DNA of 64,000 nucleotides from contig CM067075.1 of the NCBI GenBank assembly GCA_033980235.1, positions 18,922,844 through 18,986,843 of the forward strand. Reading direction: 5' to 3'. The stretch is from Diadema setosum. Lineage: Eukaryota > Echinodermata > Echinoidea > Diadematoida > Diadematidae. The number at the start of each line of letters is the position of its first letter. Positions within the stretch are counted from its first letter, which is position 1. This document shows positions 11,535-21,699 of this stretch, in pieces. The notes beneath the pieces are model-generated. The model saw only the letters and a program-made list of their open reading frames with translations. It had not been told where the DNA came from and ran no database searches. Made by a program: the position numbers and the translations under genes.

Positions 11535-11655
11535 GACCGAAAGATCGGTCTTATCTGTCCGTCGGGGAATGTTCCGCGGAGACTGCGTCTGTCTACGGAG
11601 GACAGCGTTAATGGCAAAATATAAGAGTCCTCCGGACTGACGGATCTTTCTGTCT
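11535..11655. mobile_element. MITE (GACCGAAAGATCGGTC family), copy 2
   Basis: Same end sequences and body as the copy at 10169-10295, about 121 bp long. Its flanks do not show the same duplication; both sides are CTTCTTC-rich, so the duplication is hard to read. Confidence 0.85.
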
Positions 11656-11740
11656 AACTTCTTCATATACTCCTCGACGTTCCGTCTGCCTGCTGCTGGC
11701 CCAAGGAACCAAACGAGGAGGAAAGGGGCGGTCCTACTAA

Positions 11741-11868
11741 TTGACGCAAACTAATGCAAACTGATGCAAACTGACGCAAACTAATGCAAACTCAATGCAA
11801 ACTCAATGCAAACTACTAATTAATGCAAACTAACGCAAATTACTAATTAATGCAAACTAATACAAACC
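11741..11868. repeat. Minisatellite of (TAATGCAAAC) type
   Basis: A run of about a dozen 8-18 bp units centred on ATGCAAACT or ACGCAAACT. The same core recurs, spaced out, inside the longer-period repeat at 12230-12668, suggesting a common origin. Confidence 0.9.
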
Positions 11869-12229
11869 GCTCGCGTTGAAAATTAGGGTTGATTACAGCA
11901 CCTGGACCTGGCTCTTCCCAGGCCACTCTAGCCCTCTTGACAACAGATACACTGTATTGATCAAGTAAATCCATCCTATCGAAGACTGACTATCACGTCA
12001 CGTTTACTACAGTATATCAAGCTTCTCACCTCAACAGTCAACAATGACTCGAAAAAAAAAAACACACACACACACTGTATTGAAAAATCATCAAATTCAT
12101 ATTTTTGACCAAACAGATGTTGTTTAGATTTTAGTTTGCTTTCAAAATTCAGAAAATGTAGAACAGAATGAAGCGTAGAAATACGGACTGTAACGATCGA
12201 TCATTGATGGCCGAACTACTAGTAGTAAT

Positions 12230-12668
12230 CAATGCGAACTCAACGCAAACCCCAAGCAGGAAGGTCTCACCCATCTGATGCATAGCCCCCCTGCTCCAAG
12301 ACACAACGCTATCCTAGGGTCTATCCTATGTGAAAACCAAGTAATATTTATTACGATTATCAGAAAATGACACACCGAAATACTTATTGATGCAAACTCA
12401 ACGCAAACTGCAAGACACAGCGCTATCCTATAAGAAAACCACATAAATCGATTCTACATCTCGGAAAATGACATCCCGAAATACTGGCGTAATTAATGCA
12501 AACTCCAAGACCCAACGTTATCCTATGTGAAACTGACCTAAATCGATTACAAATATCGGAAAATGACACCCCGAAATCTTAATTAGTGCAAACTCAAAGA
12601 CACAATTGTTACCCTATGTAAAAACGACCTAATTCGATTACAAATATCAGAAAATAACACCCCAAAAT
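12230..12668. repeat. Tandem repeat, four diverged units of about 85-110 bp
   Basis: Each unit holds GCAAACTC, then 'aagacacaacgctatccta', then an A-rich linker, 'aaatcgattacaaatat' and 'ggaaaatgacaccccgaaat'. Unit starts are near 12240, 12391, 12498 and 12588. Some units carry extra copies of the GCAAACT core, linking it to the minisatellite at 11741-11868. Confidence 0.85.
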
Positions 12669-13059
12669 ATAAAACAAATGTAGATTATTATTGACAACAT
12701 ATCACACGGAAAGCTGGAACAATCAAGTATCAAATCTCACTCTAGCAGAAGCAAAAGTTTAGTTAGCGGCAGATTAAATTACATTTATAAGGAAGAGTGG
12801 CACATAGATGTAGAAGAAATTTTAATCCCCATAATGTTTGTACTATCGAATTTTGAACCTTGCAGGAGCTTCATTTTATGAAATAACTCAAGCACTTGAA
12901 TGTTTCGCAAGGAAATTTTCAGGCAAATTCCGTTGTGCTAATTACAAATCCCAACTGTTTCTGGAAGATATAATAAATTCACTTCAATTCAATTCAATTC
13001 ATTTTAATCGTTCAATAAAAAAAAAATTACAGGAAATTCATATATAAATACGAAGCATA

Positions 13060-13063
<4 letters not shown>
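12669..13063. other. No gene seen; possible minus-strand LINE tail
   Basis: AT-rich. At 12980-13010 a run of TTCAAT units followed by 'tcaataaaaa' could be the reversed (GAATT)n tail of a LINE, but this is weak. Confidence 0.35.

Positions 13064-13140
<77 letters not shown>
13064..13140. repeat. (TA)n microsatellite
   Basis: Long alternating TA tract with one short interruption. A related tract lies at 13242-13278, and a (GA)n tract at 13286-13325. Confidence 0.95.
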
Positions 13141-13142
<2 letters not shown>

Positions 13143-13233
13143 GACCCCTGTGAAAAACAGCTCTTAGCTGACCAGGGCTATCCGTCCCATGAGTGGAGAA
13201 TAAATAAATAAAATAAAATAAAAATAAAAATCT
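13141..13233 (+). mobile_element. 3' end of a truncated non-LTR retrotransposon
   Basis: The sequence runs 'gctgaccagggctatccgtc' and 'gagtggagaataaataaat' and ends in an (AAAAT)n-like tail. This layout is typical of the last bases of invertebrate non-LTR elements. No coding part remains. It is bracketed by TA microsatellites. Confidence 0.6.
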
Positions 13234-13239
13234 TTATTC

Positions 13240-13241
<2 letters not shown>

Positions 13242-13280
<39 letters not shown>

Positions 13281-13325
13281 CCCTAGAGAGAGAAAGAGAG
13301 GGAGAGAGAGAGAGAGAGAGAGAGA
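13242..13325. repeat. (TA)n then (GA)n microsatellites
   Basis: TA alternation at 13242-13278, followed after a short spacer by GA alternation to 13325. Confidence 0.95.
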
Positions 13326-14300
13326 ACACGAAATAGTACATAATTATGATAGATAATAAATAACTGAACATTTCGGTATATGCAAAGTCAAACTGAAAAG
13401 AACAATCGTATGAAAACGTGGCATAAAACCGACTCAACTGTCATGATGTTAAAAGCTCCAGAAACCTTCCCTGTTGCTATACGTTCCCAGTTTCACCCCC
13501 CCCCCCATGTCAGCCCGCGATAAACTGAAATAACTCAAACCAACTCGCCCTAAAATACGACACAACAAGCAATATCAGTGATTATAACATCATCTACATT
13601 TCTTTCTACATTCCACCAATGTATTGCACATAATCACTTTACAATACTGAGATATACAAGATAATAAATATGTTGTAATTATACGTCAATCTGCCAAAAA
13701 AAAATATAAAGGGAGGATTAACGGTAGAGAAAAGAAAGAAAAATAAGAATGGAAAAGGAAGCGGAGGTATAGCAGCTCATTAATAACATAATCTACTAGT
13801 ATATCAAACATCATCAGATATTACATCATAAATCTAAAAAACTGTAAAATCCCAAGATGGTGATCCCAGGTGATGATGATAATGACCCGTCTGTGGCAAT
13901 GACTGTAAAAATGACAATGATTATGATGGTGAAGCTTATAATGTTGTCGTTGAGATGATAATGATGGTGATTAAAAACAAGCAAACATGAGATCTTCAGT
14001 GCAGTTTCACTGATTTACAATACCGCCCCAACCCGACGACTTTCCAAACCATAAATCACCGCAAATTTGTCCCATATCTATCACAAATCGTCAATTTGAA
14101 AGCCCAAGACTCCACCAAAAGACTCGCTCATCACAGAAACAATTCCGACACACTCCTGCTGACCCCTAACCTCCCTCAAATTACTCAATGACAGTATAGT
14201 ATTCCACGTGAAAACAGTGGAAACAGTTAAACACAAAATTATCAGATAACGGACGGGCAGGCCTAAAGTAGCCCATTAAAGGGGGCAACCTCACGGGCGG
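13326..14300. other. No gene seen; probable 5' flank or 5' UTR of the following retrotransposon
   Basis: Mixed sequence with a C-run at 13498-13505 and GATGATAATGA-type low complexity near 13870-13970. The 5' boundary of the retrotransposon that follows cannot be set, because no target duplication is recognisable. Confidence 0.45.
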
Positions 14301-14363
14301 CCTCGGGTAGTTTAGCTACTAATGAGTTAACGGGTACTATTGAAAAGTCTAATTGCAAATGGA

Positions 14364-15440
14364 ATGAAAAAATTCGGATATCGTTTTGTCTTGCATTTTG
14401 CAGACTGCTGTCGTTTGTGTCTGATTATGTATTTTTCTGTGTGCTTCGAGTACGCACACGACACAGCGTTTGATCTTCGTTTCTACTTTGATGTTGTTTT
14501 GTGCTCAGTAGTGCTTGCTTTTTGCCTTGACATACATTCCTTGTACGCTACACCAAAATCGATCTCACCTGTGCGTACCAACAAATTGATTTTTCACAAT
14601 TGTGCCAAGTGCATACTTATGATCGTACGTATAGCCACATGTATGTTAAGATCTAAACAGAGAACTTGTTTGTCATCTTCATTATGTAAAGTACCAGTAC
14701 TTAGTATACCTGTCTATATTGCTATTTTCACGCCCACTGGGCTGTCTCTCCTAGCGAAATTCACAAAAATTTACATAACAGTGTTAACGAACTTCCTATT
14801 GCGTATGCAAAAATGTGTTATGCCAGTGCTCTCCACAGCTACCAACTTGTCAGCTTTCAGTAATCTACCATCCTTGTGTATGCAAAAACGTGTTATTCCG
14901 GTGTCTTTGACCGCTCAAACCAACTTACTACCTGTTCTCAGCTATTCGTTATTGTATATGCAAAGATGTATTACCATGGTGCTTCCGACTCCTCTCAGAA
15001 ATTTGTTATTAATGTTTATGCAAAAATGTGTCACCCTGGTGGTGTATCTGACTCCCCTATGTAAGTTGCCACCTACCCTGAGAAAACTGTTATCCATGTG
15101 TTTACACAAATGTGTTTCTACGGTGTCTTCGACCAACCCCAATAATTTATTGTCTGTTTGCCTTTGCAATTACCTCTCTGAACTGTTCAGTGCAATTGTC
15201 CCCTCCTATAGACTAGTAACAACCACATTCCCTACGCATTATGCTCATGCAGATACCGTTGAATTTTTGACATGCCTTGTTTTGCGTACGGAAACTGAAC
15301 ATTCCTTAACCGTCTATTATCAGGGTAAATGTTCTTTCACCTATTTTCCTTTAAAATCCAACAGCAGATGTATTTCTGAGCACCTATTTTCTGTCAACAG
15401 CCTATCTTTATATTCACCCATTCTGTATCATGCACAATGA
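14364..15440 (+). CDS. Retrotransposon ORF1, unknown protein with frame-keeping internal repeats
   Basis: The frame is open from a TTG at 14340; the first ATG is 14364, giving 358 codons. The product is Cys-rich and hydrophobic, and I recognise no gag, CCHC, PHD or esterase domain. Residues about 148-270 hold five repeats that start with MQKCV-like motifs (M148 MQKCV, M173 MQKRV, M199 MQRCI, M219 MQKCV, L247 LHKCV). They are spaced by 75, 78, 60 and 84 bases, all multiples of three. This argues that the frame is translated. The stop TGA overlaps the ORF2 start in an ATGA. Function is unknown; by position it corresponds to the ORF1 of two-ORF LINEs. Confidence 0.75.
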   Translation: MKKFGYRFVLHFADCCRLCLIMYFSVCFEYAHDTAFDLRFYFDVVLCSVVLAFCLDIHSLYATPKSISPVRTNKLIFHNCAKCILMIVRIATCMLRSKQRTCLSSSLCKVPVLSIPVYIAIFTPTGLSLLAKFTKIYITVLTNFLLRMQKCVMPVLSTATNLSAFSNLPSLCMQKRVIPVSLTAQTNLLPVLSYSLLYMQRCITMVLPTPLRNLLLMFMQKCVTLVVYLTPLCKLPPTLRKLLSMCLHKCVSTVSSTNPNNLLSVCLCNYLSELFSAIVPSYRLVTTTFPTHYAHADTVEFLTCLVLRTETEHSLTVYYQGKCSFTYFPLKSNSRCISEHLFSVNSLSLYSPILYHAQ

Positions 15441-18400
15441 TGAATCCAAATACCACTGTTAACTCGAACGCCGCTGCTGTTAGCATGCTTTATCCCCAGT
15501 CACCTGCTGATATGACACCAGTAATTTCAGTAAACAGCGAAGAGGGCGAAGATTCCGACATCGTCACTTTCTTAAATATGCAGACTTCTGAACTGAGACT
15601 AGATTTCGACTGTAACGATGCCGCAGTCCAAAATGTATTCACTCACTATCACACAGAGGATGAACTTCTTTCACTCACTCATAATGACGTAACTCAACTT
15701 TTTATTTCACATTTTAATATCAGAAGCTTAAACAAAAACTTTGATCAATTTCTTTCTCTTGTGAGCACGTTGAAAACCGAATATAATATTATCGGGCTCA
15801 GTGAAACTTGGTTAAAGGAGACATCACCCTCTTCGCTGCTTACAATAGACGGCTTTAGACTCATAACAAATAATAGAACATGGAAGAAAGGAGGAGGAGT
15901 CGGATTTTATGTGTCACAGAATTTAGATTGTGTTTTTTTGGAAAAATATAGCGTGATGTCAGAAGTTTTTGAGAGTGTTTTTATTGAGGTCAAAACCTTA
16001 AACAAAGGTAATATTATAATTGGGGAGATTTATCGACCACCCAGCTCAAACCCTGCTGAATTTTTAGAGTTATTTTGCGGCCTTATTTCAAGCAGTTATT
16101 TTGATAGTAAGACATGTTTTGTCATGGGTGACTTTAACCTCAATCTTCTTAATTACAATGATAATCTTATGTGCGCAGATTTTCTGAACTTTATGTTGTC
16201 GAAATCATTTATTCCCCTTACAAGAAAGCCGACTCGAATAACCGATGATGTATCTACTCTAATTGATAACATTTTTGTAAATGACTTATTTTCTGACATC
16301 ACATCTGGCATAATAGTTTCTGACGTCACTGATCATTTTCCAATCTATGTCCTTGTGTCAAATTTTATGACTGCTAATGTTTCTCACACCCACAATCTGG
16401 GTATTCGTGTAATGTCTGAATCTAACCTTAACAAACTTAGGGAGAAATTAAGTTCAGAAGATTGGTCCACTGTATACTCTCAAAGCGATACTGATTTAGC
16501 ATTTGAAAATTTTATGAATATTTTGACCACTAACTATGAATCTAGTGTTCCTCTTCAAAGGCCTCACCACTCAAATTACAAAAAAGTACCCCGACAACCA
16601 TGGGTAACAAAATCTCTACTTAGGTCCATTAACCGCAAGAATAGTCTTTTTCATAAATATCGCAAAGATCCATGCCCTCGAAATAAATCAAGATATACTC
16701 GATATCGGAATATATTGACCTCCTTAATACGTGTTGCTAAGCGGAATTATTTTTCGCGACAGTTTGTTAAATATAAACATGATGTGAAGAGTACGTGGAA
16801 GGTGATTAACGAGACACTCAAATACAAAACCAATACTGATCTTCCCAAATATATTTCGGCGGACGGCCGGCAGATAAACGATCCGGTTAGCATGGCGGAA
16901 TCTTTTAATAATTATTTCGCAAGTCTTGGTCCACATCTTGCCAGTAAAATCCCGAAATCCCCAACTGAATATCATAGATATTTAGGTAATAGGAATCCTC
17001 AATCAATATTTTTTGAACCTATTGTTGAAGAAGAAATTGTTGATATCGTCAAGAATCTAAACGATAAAAAAAGTTCAGGATATGATGGAATCACAAATTT
17101 TCTTTTAAAAAATGTTTTGAATCAAATCATTTCTCCTTTAACATACATTTTTAATCAATCTCTAGTTAATGGTAAAGTCCCCAATAAAATGAAAGTTGCA
17201 AAAGTTGTCCCTATCTTTAAGAAGGGACAGAAAGATTTGGTGAATAATTACCGACCAATTTCTTTATTGACTTCGATCTCTAAAATCCTTGAAAGGTTAG
17301 TTTACACGCGATTATTGAAATTTCTCACAAATCATAATATTTTATCAGATTCTCAGTTTGGCTTCAGAAAACATTATAATACAACCCACGCTTTACTCAC
17401 TTTTATAGACAAGGTAGCTCATGCTATAGATAATTTTGAGCATACAATTGGAGTTTTTCTTGATTTCTCTAAAGCTTTTGATACGATAGATCACGAAATT
17501 TTATTTTCTAAACTGTATCATTATGGAATTCGCGGGCCACCTCTCGAATGGTTTAAGAGTTACTTAACTGATAGAAAGCAATTTGTTAACATTAACGGCT
17601 ATGATTCGCAGTTAAAACTTATTTCATGTGGAGTCCCACAGGGCTCCCTCTTGGGCCCACTTTTATTTATTTTATACATAAATGACCTTCAAAAATCATC
17701 GCCAATTTTATCATTTATTTGTTTTGCTGATGACACAAGTTTGTTTTGTTCTCATCGAGATCCTAATACATTAATTGATATGATGAATACTGAGCTTAGG
17801 TCTGTGCAATCCTGGATTTATGCCAACAAATTATCCCTGAATATAGAAAAAACTTATTATATGGTATTCAGTAATTCTTTGAATGTTGTCCCACATGAGA
17901 TCAAAATAAATGATATATGTTTAACGCAGGTCAATAACGCAAAGTTTTTAGGGCTTTGGATTGACCGAGAATTATCCTGGAAAACTCATATCAATTTTGT
18001 AAGTAAAATTTTGTCCAGAAATATTGGAATTTTAAACAAGCTTAAACATTTGTTCCCTGTTTATATTTTGCAGAGTATATATTCTTCTTTAATATCTCCA
18101 CACTTTAATTATGGAATTTTGGCGTGGGGAAATGCAATCAATTTACTATTAGATTCCCTTCTTCGTATTCAAAAGCGTGCAATAAGAATTATAAACCACG
18201 CCGGATATTTTGCTCATACCAACTGTTTTTTTCATCTAAACAGAATTCTGAAAATTCCAGACCTATTTTATTATAATCTTGGAATTTTCATGTATAAACT
18301 AACAACTAATGAATTACCATCCGTTTTTATTCACATGTTCAAAAGAAATCGCTCTTTTCATTGCTACCCCACTCGTCAGAGTGACGCTTATCACCTTCCC

Positions 18401-18559
18401 CGTACTCGCACTATTTTTGCAAAGAAAACAATTATGTTTACTGGTCCCAGATACTGGAATGACCTCCCTCAAGATATTACTTCTTCCTTATCCTTATTCA
18501 CCTTCAAACGCAAACTAAAACGGCTATTACTTAGTGGATACATACTACCCGGCTCATAG
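15437..18559 (+). CDS. Retrotransposon ORF2: endonuclease plus reverse transcriptase
   Basis: 1,040 residues without interruption. The apurinic-type endonuclease runs from about residue 86 to 310: HFNIRSL (His92, Asn94), SETW with Glu123, 'IYRPPSS', GDFN at 231-234, and SDVTDH at 295-300. The reverse transcriptase follows: NNYRPISLL from 603, DFSKAFD at 676-682, GVPQGSLLGP around Gln735, catalytic FADD at 763-766, then 'AKFLGLWID'. The C-terminal region carries the CYPTR and 'GPRYWNDLP' (1003-1011) signatures seen in CR1/L2/Jockey-group elements. There is no RNase H domain. The start is the ATG inside the ATGA shared with ORF1, suggesting stop-start coupled translation. It would nick target DNA and prime cDNA synthesis from element RNA. 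Confidence 0.95.
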   Translation: MMNPNTTVNSNAAAVSMLYPQSPADMTPVISVNSEEGEDSDIVTFLNMQTSELRLDFDCNDAAVQNVFTHYHTEDELLSLTHNDVTQLFISHFNIRSLNKNFDQFLSLVSTLKTEYNIIGLSETWLKETSPSSLLTIDGFRLITNNRTWKKGGGVGFYVSQNLDCVFLEKYSVMSEVFESVFIEVKTLNKGNIIIGEIYRPPSSNPAEFLELFCGLISSSYFDSKTCFVMGDFNLNLLNYNDNLMCADFLNFMLSKSFIPLTRKPTRITDDVSTLIDNIFVNDLFSDITSGIIVSDVTDHFPIYVLVSNFMTANVSHTHNLGIRVMSESNLNKLREKLSSEDWSTVYSQSDTDLAFENFMNILTTNYESSVPLQRPHHSNYKKVPRQPWVTKSLLRSINRKNSLFHKYRKDPCPRNKSRYTRYRNILTSLIRVAKRNYFSRQFVKYKHDVKSTWKVINETLKYKTNTDLPKYISADGRQINDPVSMAESFNNYFASLGPHLASKIPKSPTEYHRYLGNRNPQSIFFEPIVEEEIVDIVKNLNDKKSSGYDGITNFLLKNVLNQIISPLTYIFNQSLVNGKVPNKMKVAKVVPIFKKGQKDLVNNYRPISLLTSISKILERLVYTRLLKFLTNHNILSDSQFGFRKHYNTTHALLTFIDKVAHAIDNFEHTIGVFLDFSKAFDTIDHEILFSKLYHYGIRGPPLEWFKSYLTDRKQFVNINGYDSQLKLISCGVPQGSLLGPLLFILYINDLQKSSPILSFICFADDTSLFCSHRDPNTLIDMMNTELRSVQSWIYANKLSLNIEKTYYMVFSNSLNVVPHEIKINDICLTQVNNAKFLGLWIDRELSWKTHINFVSKILSRNIGILNKLKHLFPVYILQSIYSSLISPHFNYGILAWGNAINLLLDSLLRIQKRAIRIINHAGYFAHTNCFFHLNRILKIPDLFYYNLGIFMYKLTTNELPSVFIHMFKRNRSFHCYPTRQSDAYHLPRTRTIFAKKTIMFTGPRYWNDLPQDITSSLSLFTFKRKLKRLLLSGYILPGS

Positions 18560-19094
18560 CAACATTTTTTTTTTTTTTTTTAATACCCCCAGTCTTTTGT
18601 CTTTGTCTGCAGCTCCAAGTTATTTGACGATACCGTTATAGCACTTTTGTGTGTGTATGTGTGCGTAAACACGGCGAAATATGTACAGTCTCGTTTAAGC
18701 GATACTAAAGTATTCATGTGGTTCGTTAGTTCGTTTTTGATACTGATTTTGCACTGGTACAATTTAAGTTGGTCGAGATAAACATGTCCGTTCTCCGTAT
18801 AATTTCACGCCTATAAATTCGGGAACCTACAGTTTTTACAAGCATCATTGCTTTTATGTAGGCCCCATCATATTTCTGACATTTATTTGTAATAGCCTCA
18901 GATGAAAACGACCATTTATATTTGTGTGTAATGTTTGTTTGTTTGTTTTTTTTTTTTTTTTTTTTTTTTTCCTCAAACAGAAGATATGGTTGTGTATGTT
19001 TTGTACTTTTATTTTATTGTCAATCACTTTGTAATCCCATCACTGAGAAAGTGGAAATATGAAATAAACTTGAAACTTGAAACTTGAAACTTGT
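18560..19094 (+). other. Retrotransposon 3' UTR and TTGAAAC tail
   Basis: Non-coding, with two T-runs (18566-18581 and about 18946-18970). It ends in 'atatgaaataaac' and about three TTGAAAC units. Similar endings (AATAAA then TTGAA-type units) are seen at 38307 (minus strand), 55625 and 60835, marking truncated LINE copies of the same broad type. Confidence 0.8.
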
Positions 19095-19340
19095 TTGCCA
19101 GATCTCAACCAACAGAAACATTGATGAAGGGGGTGTTGGGGGTCCCTCAAGATATTCACTACTTTCCTAAGAATTTTTCCTTTAATTTCTAGGAATCAAA
19201 TTCCTATAGAAATTGAAAATTTTTTCCCATTGCGATGAGAATAAAAGTGGTGATGAATTTCATTACCTTTTCGTTGCAGCCTCCTAGTGAACATCGAAAG
19301 AAATACTGAATAAGATATCACAGGAAATACCCAAAAAGAA

Positions 19341-19558
19341 CACTCTAAAAAATCCCGAGTCAGAACTGACCCGGAACTGGGTCCATTGGGGTCACACACC
19401 GTTCCGGGTCAGAAATGACAAGGAATGGGGTCAGGGTGACCCCATTCCGGGTCTTCATGACCAAATTCCAAGTCATTTTTGACCCGGAACGGTGTGTGAC
19501 CCCAACGGACCCATTGCAGTTCCGGGTCAGTTCTGACCCGGGATTTTTTTTTAGAGTG
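19341..19558. mobile_element. 218-bp palindromic MITE (CACTCTAAAAAATCCCG ends)
   Basis: Left and right halves are inverted repeats over about 70 bases each, sharing GACCCGGAACTGGGTCC-type and GTCACACACCGTTCCGG sequence. They end in CACTCT / AGAGTG. Nothing is coded. The target duplication is too short to fix by eye. Confidence 0.9.
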
Positions 19559-19771
19559 AAGGTGGATCAATTATTTATTGTGAAAAGAGGGCAGTCATCT
19601 CTAGTTAAACCAAGCTTTGTAGTTATATAAATAAATGACACATGTTTAGATGACTATAGTATTTTGTCCTTTTCTTAGTTACTGCATAAGCTTTTTTCCA
19701 GGCCGTGACTTCTTTATCTGTAACGTCTCTTTTTACTCTCCCCCTCTTTCTCTTCATTTCTCCTCCTTTTG

Positions 19772-19906
19772 AGTGTAAGTGAACGTGATGTTCGCGACAA
19801 ACAACCATGCAAAATATTATAAGAATATTCGTTTTTTCATGGTTGACGATTATTCTTATAATATTTTGCATGGTTGTTTGTCGCGAACATCACGTTCACT
19901 TACACT
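19772..19906. repeat. 56-bp-arm hairpin
   Basis: 19772-19827 is the reverse complement of 19851-19906 with a 23-base loop. The arm sequence (GTGAACGTGATGTTCGCGAC) also begins the tandem units that follow and recurs inverted at about 21655-21690. Confidence 0.92.
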
Positions 19907-21150
19907 TTTTTAACGATCAAAAAAAAAATTGTCAGTTATTACAATTTGTTAGAAATTTGAAGTTTTTTATTTGATATTACGTTTAATCTTGTCAAACGTT
20001 CTTTAGGCAATAGCATGAAATATGAATTGGTTTTGTTTGGAACGGGCTTCAAGAGTGACAACAAAAAATTCAACCATTGATTTAATCGGCAAAACAACAA
20101 CGAAAAGTCAACGATTGGTTGAAATGGAAACACAACGCATTTCTACTCCACATACACATGTCTCTTTCACTCTCAGACAATTTTCGAAATGTATTGACGA
20201 GTATATACGAAGTAAGTCTAAGGGATCAGTAATAACTGTTTTGTTTTGTTTTGTGTTTTTGTTCTTTTTTTTGCAACTACGCTAGTTGTTCAAACAATAT
20301 TTGTACAGAGTCAGGCACAGAGCGCATTCGTTTATCTTACTCCGATTTCATTCAGGCAAAATTTACAGCACGCTTCTATCTGCAAAATTACGGCAGCATG
20401 TATTTATGCGCACATGTGTTTGTTTATAATTGTAAATTATTTAATGCTTTTGTATCGATTGCATCTCAATCTTTGATGTACGTCCATAGAAAACATCAAA
20501 GGGCGAATATTCATAGGCCTAGCTTAATTAACAGTCTGTATGGTTGTTTGTCGCGACCATCGCGTTCACTAACATTTTTTTTTAACGATCAAAATATTTC
20601 GTACGTTGTTACAGTGTGCTTGATATTTGAAGTTTTTATTTGATATGTCGTTTAATCTTGTCAAACTTTCTTCACGAAATAGCACGAAGAATGAATTGTT
20701 GGAACGGGTTTGTTTTAAGAGTGACGACCAAAAAAAAAAAAAAAAAAAAAGATCAACGATTCATTTCATCGACAAAACAACAACAAAAAGTCAACGATTG
20801 GTTTAATCGGAAACACAACGCACTTCTTCTCCACATACATGTCTCTTTCACTCGCAATTTTTGAAAAGTATTGACGGGTACAAAGTTAAGTCTAAAGGAT
20901 GAGTAATAACTGTTTTTTTTTTCAACCATGCTAGTCGTACACACAATATTCGCACAGAGTCAGGCACAGAGCGCATTCATTTATATTAATTCCGATTTCT
21001 TTCAGGCAACATTCACAGCTCACTTCTAACTGCAAAATTACCGCAACATGTATTTATGCGCATCTGTGTTTGTATTTGATTGTAAATTATTTTAAGCCTG
21101 TATCGATTGCATCTAAATCTTTTATGTACGTACACAGAAAATATGTGACG
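19871..21150. repeat. Two diverged tandem copies of a ~670-bp unit
   Basis: Copy A begins near 19871 and copy B near 20541, both with TGGTTGTTTGTCGCGA. They share an order of landmarks: 'ttaacgatcaaaa', 'gtttaatcttgtcaaac', 'aaacaacaacgaaaagtcaa', 'ccacatacatgtctctttca', 'agtcaggcacagagcgcatt' and 'gcacatgtgtttgt'. Together with the hairpin at 19772-19906 and an inverted end at 21655-21690, this may be the interior of a larger element with inverted termini. No coding frame is shared by the copies. Confidence 0.8.
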
Positions 21151-21288
21151 AGAAATTTGTAACGTGTCTAAACGTTACTGCAAACGTTCAGTTTATATCG
21201 TAATTTACGTCAGTATAACAATCATGATAGAATGCTGCAAACACCTCTCGCACACAAACACCTTGTGTAAGATAAGTCACGCACCACA

Positions 21289-21330
<42 letters not shown>
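21289..21330. repeat. (CA)n microsatellite
   Basis: About 21 CA dinucleotides in a row. Confidence 0.97.
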
Positions 21331-21335
<5 letters not shown>

Positions 21336-21699
21336 TGTACATGCACCATGAGCTTATCATATCAGTCAGAAGGAGAAGACATTTTTTTTTTTTCAGATCG
21401 TAATTCTTATGTATACAATAATTATGTTTAATGAACGATGAATGAATCACGTTTGAATGTTTTTTTTTTTTTTCAAAATGGTTCATTTCCTGTTGTCACA
21501 TCATAATTATGCACATTGCACGCTTTAATGAATGCATATTCAAACATTCACAACACAGAGGTATGCTGTGACACACATATCAACTATCAAATTGATTCTC
21601 CAAGTACCAACGCATTCTGATGACTTATTAAATATCTTTATCGTTAAGGAACGTTAGTGAACGTGATGCTCGTGACAAACAACCGTACAACTGTAAACC

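Larger units (their letters stand above)
14340..19094 (+). mobile_element. Near-complete two-ORF non-LTR retrotransposon (CR1/L2/Jockey-like group)
   Basis: ORF1 (14364-15440) and ORF2 (15437-18559) overlap by four bases, followed by a 500-base 3' UTR with T-runs and a short tandem tail of TTGAAAC units after 'gaaataaac' (19061-19094). ORF2 is unbroken and keeps the endonuclease and reverse transcriptase motifs, so the copy may be recent. The element is on the plus strand; the 5' limit is uncertain. A degenerate relative lies at 59796-62545. Clade naming within the CR1/L2/Jockey group needs a phylogeny. Confidence 0.9.

Noticed and set aside
20640..20864. Short frames in the tandem 670-bp units
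   Set aside because: The frames are not shared between the two copies, so they are not maintained.
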